The notes under the pieces: generated by a model
Told to the model about the DNA's origin: nothing
Database searches by the model: none
What the model saw: the letters and a program-made list of their open reading frames with translations, nothing else
Assembly: GCA_036397975.1 (NCBI GenBank)
Contig: DASWHW010000221.1
Location: 1 to 21,612 of the forward strand
Origin: SZUA-287 sp036397975
Lineage (GTDB): Bacteria > Bacteroidota > Ignavibacteria > UBA10030 > UBA6906
Direction: 5' to 3'
Length of the DNA: 21,612 nt
Made by a program: the position numbers and the translations under genes
Part shown: positions 15,392 through 21,612 of the stretch, in pieces
Layout of the letters: every line of letters begins with the position of its first letter
Numbering within the stretch: position 1 is the first letter of the stretch

Positions 15392-15415
15392 CCGCAACCA
15401 GTCCAAACTTTGCGG
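15392..15415 (+). terminator. Weak hairpin between the oxidoreductase and heparinase-like genes
   Basis: CCGCAA (15392-15397) and TTGCGG (15410-15415) can pair across a 12-nt loop. A T-rich stretch (CATTTTTCTC) begins several bases later rather than directly after the stem. It may attenuate or end the cupin-oxidoreductase transcript, or stabilise an mRNA end. The short stem and displaced T tract make termination doubtful. Confidence 0.3.
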
Positions 15416-15453
15416 ATCCTTCATTTTTCTCATGTCATTTGGTGACGCAAGCT

Positions 15454-15460
15454 AAAGGAG
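15454..15460 (+). promoter_or_regulatory. Shine-Dalgarno site that decides the heparinase-like start
   Basis: AAAGGAG stands eight bases before the ATG at 15469, and a signal peptide starts directly there. An in-frame GTG at 15439 would add ten polar residues ahead of the signal peptide and has no comparable ribosome-binding site. Confidence 0.75.
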
Positions 15461-15468
15461 AAAGCAAC

Positions 15469-18400
15469 ATGCTACGATGTATTCGAATCACATTCTTGAT
15501 CCTTCTTGTTTATTTATTCTCCGTCTCCGTATCGTTTGCGGCCGGAAGAACTCATCCCCGCCTAATGGCTGACAAGGCCGAGATTGATACAGCCAAAAAA
15601 TGGATAAAGACATATCCATGGTATCGAAATACTTTTGAGGAACATAAAAAGGAGATTGACAGGTTTATCGCTCACGGTCCGATTTATGTGTCTCCCCTCA
15701 AGCAAACCTATCAATATCAAATGTACACTTGCCCAAAGCATCTCGTTGAATTGATGTACGAAGTGTACAAACCCTTCGAGCACCGATGCCCGAAAGACAC
15801 AACGGAAGTGTACAGAGACGGGAAATACGATATGGCCTGGGCGGGGTGGTACAATCGAATTCTCGCAAGTCATCTTGTCTGGATGGGTTTGCTCTACAAT
15901 ACGCATGGCGATGAGAAATATGCCGCCGCCGGAAAAGATATTCTGATGAAATTCGCCGATCTCTATCTCAAGTACCCGACAGAGAATACCATTCTCGGCC
16001 CCGCACATGTATTCTTCGGAACACTCTCCGAGTCATTCTGGGGGGTGGACATGGTGTACGGTTATGATCTCTTATACAATTACAAAGGATTCACTGAAGC
16101 TGATCATAAAGAACTAAAAGAAAAGCTCTTCTACCCTCTCGCAAAGATTACTCAACTCTTTCCTGAGAGTGCCTCAAACAGACAATTGTGGTACAACAAC
16201 GTTTCAGCGGCAGTGGGATTTCTTTACGATGACCAGAGTCTTATTGATTTCGCAATGAAAGGAAAGTATGGATTTGAGTGGCAACTGGGGTCCGCGGTTC
16301 CCGAAAGCGGTTTCTGGCCGGAATGGTCCGGTTACCATTTCGTTGCTCTCCGAGGAATGATTCACCTCGCGGAAATGGCCAGGCATAATGGCTTCGATCT
16401 CTACCACAAGGAGATTGCCGGACGGACGATGAAGAGAATGTTCGACGCACCATTTCTTCTCATCAAACCCAATTTCGAATTTCCGCGCAACAAAGATAGC
16501 GGCGGCGGGAATATTCTGGAATACGCACCCTATTATGAGGTTGCATATGCGGTCTACCGCGATCCAAAATATCTTGCCCTCCTTAACATCACCCACTTGC
16601 AGCGCGGCACGCAGCTCGTCGGAGAAACATCGGCACTGGGAAGGGCGCCCGAACCCGTCACGATTTTCAACCTTGTTCCTGACTTTCCAAAAGACTCTGC
16701 CTCCCTCTATCCCGCGGAAAGTGTCAACATGGGAGGGAACGGATTTGCAGTATTGCGCAACGGCACCGATGCGTCGAGCAGGTACCTTTATCTGGACTAC
16801 GGAATTATGGGCGGAGAACACGGCCACCCCGACCGCCTGCAGATGGGATACTATGCAACCGGCCGCAATTGGATCGTTGATCCGTTGAATGAGTCATACA
16901 TGAATCCAAACCTACAACTCTGGTATCGTCAGTCTGTCGCACACAATACTCTTGTTGTCGACCAGACGACTCAAACATGGACAAACGGGTATGGGAATTT
17001 CTTTGGGGGCCTTCCCTCCTTTCAAGTTGCATCGGGCGGCACAGTCACGGCGTACCCGGGTGTGAAGCTAACGCGAACTCTCCTCCAGGTCGGTGAATAC
17101 TTTGTTGATTTGTTCGACGCAGGAGCTCCTGAACCGCGGATGTATGATATGCCGCTGCATAGTTTCGGAAGTATTGCACTCAGCGGCGTAAGCCTTGAGC
17201 GACAACCAATTGATTTGTTTGGAAACAAGCCGGGCATACCGGGCTATGACCAACTAACGAATATCTACACAGGAACAACTGCCGGCGCGTGGAGCGGTGT
17301 TTTCACCGACAAGGGTCAGCACCTGATGATACGTGCGATTGGTGAACCGGGGACTGAAGTGCTGCAAGCAATGACACCGCCCATCGGGGGTTTTTACAAG
17401 CAGATGGTGCACGAACAGGTGCCGATGCCCATGGTGATGAGCAGGCGCATGACAAAGGCAACTCGCTTTGCAAACCTGATAGAAGCGTATGACAACAAGC
17501 CGTCCACAGTGAAGTTTGCAAAAAGCAGCAATCCCGATACATACGTAGTAGACCGCGAGAAGGGAAAAGACTTCATTCATGCAGATATCGATCATTCGAG
17601 CTATTGGTTGGTGAGAGAAGAGAACGGTTCACCGTCTCTTGCTGCGGGATTCAATCTTCAGGAAGTGAGACACGGATCAAAGGTACTTTTTTCTTCCCCT
17701 TTCCGTCTCGAAAAACTCCAATGCACATGGAGCGGCGCCACCCTTGAAGTGATCGCTCCGAAGGAGTTCGCTTTTGTAAAGATCTGGGCTCCGCACGTCT
17801 CAAATGTATCTCTCAACGGCGTCCAATCGAACTTCAAGAAAGAAGGAGACTACATAATAGTTGGGCAATTCACGCATCTTGCAATGACAGTGACGGCTCC
17901 ACGCGACAGCATGGTGTTCCTCGGCAGGGTCAATCCGGTAACTGTGAAAGTCTGGAACCCGACGGAGAAGCCTGTCGCGGGAAAAGTGACCATAAAACTG
18001 TCCGATGATTGGAAGCAGCGCATGCAGAGCCAGCTCACCTATTGGGGCGGCATCGTTAATCTGGTCGCAACAAACAAAGTCCCAACCGAACGGAAAACTT
18101 TCCCAACGGAATACCTTGCGGAAGCACCGTGGATTGACGGCGTAAAATCCGAAACGCAGACTATTCCTGCAGGCGGCATGGAATTATTTACGATGAATAT
18201 CGATGTTCCGAATAATGCAGCCCCTGTGACCTATCCAGCGCTCGTTTCTTTTGGTAGTGAAACAGTCGCGATGTCTTTAGTGGTGGCGGCTCCGGTCACC
18301 GCTCACCTGATGATGCCCAACGGAAAAGAAGAACAACTGTACATTGATTTGACAAACCAGACATCGGACCACCTTGCCATCTCAACAAAGCTTGCGGTCG

Positions 18401-19269
18401 ATCCATGGTGGAAGACAAGTGGTAAACTCCAACAAGCCGTCACGCTCGCTCCGCTTGAGGTAAAGCGAATTGCACTTCCGCTGGTACTCTCTGGATATAC
18501 GATAGACAACCAACTCTATCCAATCCATCTGCAAATAGAAAGTGAGAAATATTCGGAGACGAAGGTCCACGACTTTTACACCGGTGTCGCACACTTTGCT
18601 TCATCGCCTCCATCATTGGACGGCTCATGGAAAGGCTGGAATCGAACCAACCCAATGCTCATCAACAAAGCAACCCAGATCGGGCGGCTGCTCTTCGGCA
18701 ACCAGCCGTGGAAAGGTGAAAGCGATCTCTCTGCAAAAATCAGCGTCATGTACGATGATCAGTATCTGTACATTGGTGCAGACGTTGCGGATGACAGTGT
18801 CGTAACACACTGGGATTTTCCGAGGATGAGTTATCCATGGGATACGGATTGCATGGAGGTGGTGCTCGATACGCGTGTGAACTCAACGCAAGGGTATGAC
18901 CCACCAACACCGGGACTTTACCGCCATCTATCAATGTCTGAATACCGCGAGACCAACTTCGCTGCGGAGGCGTGGCAGGGTGCTGGCGCGGGCGGCCCGC
19001 TTCTCCCCAAGCCAAATCTTTTCCCCGGTGCGGAAACGTACTTTCATAAAACCAATGACGGTTACGCTATCATTGCACGATATCCCCTTTCAAGTTTGAA
19101 GGATATTGTTGTTCGTCCGGGCAACAAAATAGGCTTCGATGTTGCAATCAATGATAACGATGGGACGAACTACCGGAGGAACCAACATATCTGGGCGGGA
19201 TACAACGAGAACCAATCATGGTGGGACATGGGAACGATCGGGGCGCTGGTGTTTGGGCCGAGGAAGTGA
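15469..19269 (+). CDS. Secreted heparinase II/III-like protein with C-terminal CBM9-like domain
   Basis: The 1266-residue protein starts with a signal peptide (MLRCIRITFLILLVYLFS, cleavage near SFAA). Residues about 25-400 form the alpha-helical toroid of heparinase II/III and alginate-lyase-like enzymes, with FWPEWSGYHF (Tyr289 is a candidate catalytic base). The beta-sandwich domain follows, with GGEHGHPDRLQMGYY (His451, His453, Asp455) and VAHNTLVVD (His492), the best-known signature of the family. Residues about 800-1040 appear to be Ig-like sandwiches, and 1043-1266 a CBM9/DOMON-like domain (DDQYLYIGADVADDSV, then WDTDCMEVVLDT). Related enzymes cleave uronic-acid polysaccharides by beta-elimination. 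The toroid motif that I remember as N-x-x-x-W-H-N reads NRQLWYNN (237-244), with Tyr242 where His is usual, so activity or mechanism may differ. There is no T9SS-type C-terminal domain, so a periplasmic or otherwise exported location is likely. Substrate is not determined. Confidence 0.85.
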   Translation: MLRCIRITFLILLVYLFSVSVSFAAGRTHPRLMADKAEIDTAKKWIKTYPWYRNTFEEHKKEIDRFIAHGPIYVSPLKQTYQYQMYTCPKHLVELMYEVYKPFEHRCPKDTTEVYRDGKYDMAWAGWYNRILASHLVWMGLLYNTHGDEKYAAAGKDILMKFADLYLKYPTENTILGPAHVFFGTLSESFWGVDMVYGYDLLYNYKGFTEADHKELKEKLFYPLAKITQLFPESASNRQLWYNNVSAAVGFLYDDQSLIDFAMKGKYGFEWQLGSAVPESGFWPEWSGYHFVALRGMIHLAEMARHNGFDLYHKEIAGRTMKRMFDAPFLLIKPNFEFPRNKDSGGGNILEYAPYYEVAYAVYRDPKYLALLNITHLQRGTQLVGETSALGRAPEPVTIFNLVPDFPKDSASLYPAESVNMGGNGFAVLRNGTDASSRYLYLDYGIMGGEHGHPDRLQMGYYATGRNWIVDPLNESYMNPNLQLWYRQSVAHNTLVVDQTTQTWTNGYGNFFGGLPSFQVASGGTVTAYPGVKLTRTLLQVGEYFVDLFDAGAPEPRMYDMPLHSFGSIALSGVSLERQPIDLFGNKPGIPGYDQLTNIYTGTTAGAWSGVFTDKGQHLMIRAIGEPGTEVLQAMTPPIGGFYKQMVHEQVPMPMVMSRRMTKATRFANLIEAYDNKPSTVKFAKSSNPDTYVVDREKGKDFIHADIDHSSYWLVREENGSPSLAAGFNLQEVRHGSKVLFSSPFRLEKLQCTWSGATLEVIAPKEFAFVKIWAPHVSNVSLNGVQSNFKKEGDYIIVGQFTHLAMTVTAPRDSMVFLGRVNPVTVKVWNPTEKPVAGKVTIKLSDDWKQRMQSQLTYWGGIVNLVATNKVPTERKTFPTEYLAEAPWIDGVKSETQTIPAGGMELFTMNIDVPNNAAPVTYPALVSFGSETVAMSLVVAAPVTAHLMMPNGKEEQLYIDLTNQTSDHLAISTKLAVDPWWKTSGKLQQAVTLAPLEVKRIALPLVLSGYTIDNQLYPIHLQIESEKYSETKVHDFYTGVAHFASSPPSLDGSWKGWNRTNPMLINKATQIGRLLFGNQPWKGESDLSAKISVMYDDQYLYIGADVADDSVVTHWDFPRMSYPWDTDCMEVVLDTRVNSTQGYDPPTPGLYRHLSMSEYRETNFAAEAWQGAGAGGPLLPKPNLFPGAETYFHKTNDGYAIIARYPLSSLKDIVVRPGNKIGFDVAINDNDGTNYRRNQHIWAGYNENQSWWDMGTIGALVFGPRK

Positions 19270-19328
19270 TTAACCCCCACCGCTCAATCAACATGAGTGT
19301 CCTTGATACATTGATTGGTTCCATCAAG

Positions 19329-19345
19329 ATCCTGTTGCTCAGGAT
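19329..19345 (+). terminator. Possible terminator hairpin after the heparinase-like gene
   Basis: ATCCTG (19329-19334) and CAGGAT (19340-19345) form a perfect 6-bp stem with a 5-nt loop, extendable by a G-T and an A-T pair, followed by TTCTTC. It lies 60 bp past the stop of the heparinase-like gene and 87 bp before the aminopeptidase ATG. The stem is short and the T tract is broken, so it would be a weak intrinsic terminator. Confidence 0.35.
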
Positions 19346-19431
19346 TTCTTCACAAGAAACCGGCGTGATGAATTGGAGCATGAAGTTCTAGAAATACAAC
19401 CGAATGTGAAATCGTGACCCGAAGAGACACT

Positions 19432-21612
19432 ATGAAATACCATATCCTCATGGTGATGTTTCTCGTTACAACCATTACCGCATCTCAAACTACCCAATAT
19501 CCTTTTGCAACCAACTACATTAATCCCGGAACGGAGCCGCCCGAGCACGCTCTCGATATGCTGCATATGCGGCTTGAGGTGTCGTTCAAACCAACTGAAG
19601 GATTAGTCAAGGGGAAGGTCACACACCGGTTCAGGATAATCCGTTCCGAGGTGGACTCATTCTTCTTCAACGGGCCCGGCATCACCATTCTAAAGGCGAC
19701 TCTCAACAATAGTACATTGCGCTACCACGTCTCTTCTGAAGGAATATCCACGTACTTCTATCCTTCTTTGAAGTGGAATTCAGTCGACAGCATTACGTTC
19801 GAGTATGAAGCGCATCCGCGCAAAGGAATGTACTTCGTTGGGTGGAACGACCCAAAGAACATCAGTCGCAAGCAAATCTGGACGCAGGGACAGGGTATCG
19901 ATAACCGCAACTGGTTTCCCTGTTACGATGAACAAAACGACAAGCTTACTACGGAAACCATCATTACATTCGACGAGAATTTTCGTGTGCTTTCCAATGG
20001 CAGTCTCGTTTCTGTGAAGGCCAACTCGGACGGAACAAAGACATGGCATTACTCCATGCATCATCCCCATGCAACATATTTGGTCATGATCGGCATCGGA
20101 CGGTGTGATGTGAAAACCGTTCGTTCAAAAAGCGGTGTCCCAATTCATCTCTGGTATTATCCCGATCAACCCGAGCGGGTTGAGCCGACATATCGATATT
20201 CGGCAGAAGCGATGGACTTTTTGGAAAAAGAGACGGGGATCCCATATCCGTGGGAATCGTATTCACAAATCCCCGTTCAGGATTTTTTGTATGGGGCAAT
20301 GGAGAATACAACGGCGACGGTGTTCGGTGATTTCTATTTTGTGGATAGCAGGGCGTTCCTTGACAAGAATTACGTCTATGTGAATGTCCATGAACTCACT
20401 CATCAATGGTTCGGCGATTACATTACGGGCCGCAACGGGTTGAGCGCATGGCTCCATGAGAGCTTTGCAACCTTTTATCCGAAGCTCTTCTTGAAGTCTT
20501 TATACGGGGAAGACTATTATGAATGGTGGCGACGGGTTGAGCAAGAGACCGCACTCGCCGCGTCTTTATCAAACCGCCTGCCTATTCTCCATTCACAAGC
20601 AGGTGGCGCCCGGGCATACCAGAAGGGTTCAACAGTGCTGGACATGATGATGTACGCGTTCGGCGAGGAGAACTTTCGCCATGTCATCCGCCATTATCTC
20701 CAGCGGCATGCGTTTGGCAATGTCTCAACGAACGATTTGTACCAGGCATTTCAGGACGCCGCCGGCCTGAGTCCGGATTGGTTCTTCGAGGAATGGATAT
20801 ACCGAGGCGGCGAACCCCACTACTCCGTGCAGTACGAGGATATGACTGGGCCGAATGTCAGACAAACCGAAATCACTGTACGACAGGTTCATCCGATGGA
20901 TGAGTTCGTCAAGTTGTTCAAAATGCCGATTGTGTTTGAAGCACATTACACCGACGGTTCCTTCGATAGTCGACGGCAGTTCGTCGATCAGGAATCGGTC
21001 AAAGTGGTTGTCCCGAACCTGAAAAAGAAAGCCATCGCCTTCGTGTTGTTCGACCCGGGTAGCAACGTGTTGAAGACTGTTACGTTTCAAAAATCTTTCG
21101 AGGAGTTGCAGGCACAATCCCTTCACGCCCCCTCCATGATCGACAGGTATGATGCAGTTAAAGGCATGACAGAATTTGACATTAATATGAAACGCGATGT
21201 TCTTGCACAAATCTACCATCGGGAAAATTTCCATTACGTGAAAAGCGCAGTTGTCCCCCAACTCGTCAATGATTCGGCCGAGGCAAGTCGGTCGCTTATG
21301 CGAGAAGCTCTGCATGATCCGGCCCCGGAGGTGAGGAAGGCGGTTATCGATAGCGTCCGGGATATTCCTGCTTCTCTACGGTCGAATTTTGAAAATCTGC
21401 TTGCAGATTCATCATACGATATTGTGTTACGTGCGTTGACGAAACTTGCAGATCAATTCCCGGATCATCTCCCCCGTTACCTCGCAGCAACGGAAGGCGT
21501 TGAAGGGACGGATCGCAAGGTGAAACTGAAACGGTTCGAGTTGAGTGCTGCGGCGGGAAACAAGGCTTCTCTCGATTCCCTTGTGGCCTATTCAAGCTCT
21601 TCCTATGAATTC
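19432..21612 (+). CDS. M1-family (gluzincin) metallo-aminopeptidase, C-terminus beyond the window
   Basis: The reading frame is open from the ATG at 19432 to the window edge (727 codons, no stop). A short signal-like start (MKYHILMVMFLVTTITAS) suggests export. The N-terminal beta-rich domain is followed by the exopeptidase motif GAMEN (288-292) and the zinc site HELTH (320-324) with Glu343, which is the HEXXH-X18-E pattern of family M1. Tyr396 in AYQKGS is the expected transition-state tyrosine. After the helical catalytic part comes a beta domain and then HEAT-like helices (EALHDPAPEVRKAVIDSVRD). Such enzymes remove N-terminal residues from peptides in the periplasm or at the surface. The gene has 162 bp of its own upstream sequence, and nothing ties it to sugar use, so it is probably a neighbouring housekeeping gene. 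A weak GAAGAG precedes the ATG. Confidence 0.92.
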   Translation, partial: MKYHILMVMFLVTTITASQTTQYPFATNYINPGTEPPEHALDMLHMRLEVSFKPTEGLVKGKVTHRFRIIRSEVDSFFFNGPGITILKATLNNSTLRYHVSSEGISTYFYPSLKWNSVDSITFEYEAHPRKGMYFVGWNDPKNISRKQIWTQGQGIDNRNWFPCYDEQNDKLTTETIITFDENFRVLSNGSLVSVKANSDGTKTWHYSMHHPHATYLVMIGIGRCDVKTVRSKSGVPIHLWYYPDQPERVEPTYRYSAEAMDFLEKETGIPYPWESYSQIPVQDFLYGAMENTTATVFGDFYFVDSRAFLDKNYVYVNVHELTHQWFGDYITGRNGLSAWLHESFATFYPKLFLKSLYGEDYYEWWRRVEQETALAASLSNRLPILHSQAGGARAYQKGSTVLDMMMYAFGEENFRHVIRHYLQRHAFGNVSTNDLYQAFQDAAGLSPDWFFEEWIYRGGEPHYSVQYEDMTGPNVRQTEITVRQVHPMDEFVKLFKMPIVFEAHYTDGSFDSRRQFVDQESVKVVVPNLKKKAIAFVLFDPGSNVLKTVTFQKSFEELQAQSLHAPSMIDRYDAVKGMTEFDINMKRDVLAQIYHRENFHYVKSAVVPQLVNDSAEASRSLMREALHDPAPEVRKAVIDSVRDIPASLRSNFENLLADSSYDIVLRALTKLADQFPDHLPRYLAATEGVEGTDRKVKLKRFELSAAAGNKASLDSLVAYSSSSYEF

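Noticed and set aside
15439..15468. Upstream GTG at 15439 for the heparinase-like protein
   Set aside because: It lacks a good ribosome-binding site and would put ten residues before the signal peptide; AAAGGAG favours the ATG at 15469.
21607..21612. Window ends exactly in GAATTC, suggesting a cloning junction
   Set aside because: The M1 peptidase frame stays open and coherent up to the last base, and the left edge has no such site, so chance is sufficient.
1..21612. CRISPR arrays, tRNA or rRNA genes, transposases, phage genes
   Set aside because: I saw no regular repeat-spacer arrays, no RNA-gene signatures and no mobile-element proteins in either strand.

Overview
The window looks like a polysaccharide-utilisation locus from a member of the Fibrobacterota-Chlorobiota-Bacteroidota (FCB) superphylum that is probably not a typical Bacteroidota; an Ignavibacteriota- or Calditrichota-like bacterium is my best guess. 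The reasons are a TonB-dependent receptor with a carboxypeptidase-regulatory-like N-terminal domain, a PorV/PorQ-type outer-membrane barrel, and a secreted protein with a fibronectin-III region and a C-terminal FlgD-Ig/T9SS-like sorting domain. There is no SusD-like gene. Several genes carry strong Shine-Dalgarno sequences, and one promoter is a near-perfect sigma70 match; classical Bacteroidota usually lack both. The taxonomic call is inference.

Layout. Two divergent gene sets face away from a 579-bp control region (13108-13686). The minus-strand set, in transcription order, is: TonB-dependent receptor (13107-10111), secreted Fn3/sorting-domain protein (10030-7547), PorV-like barrel (7501-6488), stand-alone MetE-like methyltransferase (6327-5290), a cytoplasmic glycoside-hydrolase-like protein (5285-3075), a secreted six-hairpin glycosidase-like protein (3062-444), a decayed uroporphyrinogen-decarboxylase-family gene (435-81), and the first codons of another gene (46-1). 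Gaps are 4 to 160 bp, so much of this could be one transcript. The plus-strand set is a cupin (13687-14130), a Gfo/Idh/MocA oxidoreductase (14164-15330), a large secreted heparinase II/III-like protein with a C-terminal CBM9-like domain (15469-19269), and an M1-family aminopeptidase (19432 to beyond the window end) that may be unrelated.

Control region. On the minus strand there is TTGACA, 17 bp, TATAGT, and the predicted start point sits beside a perfect 15-bp palindrome (TAGAAC-GCT-GTTCTA). A leader of about 376 nt with several possible hairpins follows before the receptor's ATG. Two 22-bp inverted repeats of the same 6-10-6 geometry lie on the cupin side. No regulator gene is in the window.

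How the parts may work together (inference). The heparinase-like lyase and the secreted glycosidase-like protein would cut a polysaccharide outside or in the periplasm. The receptor, with the sorted Fn3 protein in place of SusD, would import pieces. The oxidoreductase, cupin and cytoplasmic hydrolase would process them. The MetE-like enzyme and the ruined UROD-family gene share a superfamily fold and hint at a methyl-transfer step, perhaps on a methylated sugar. The substrate cannot be read from the sequence; the heparinase-like protein makes a uronic-acid-containing glycan a reasonable first guess.
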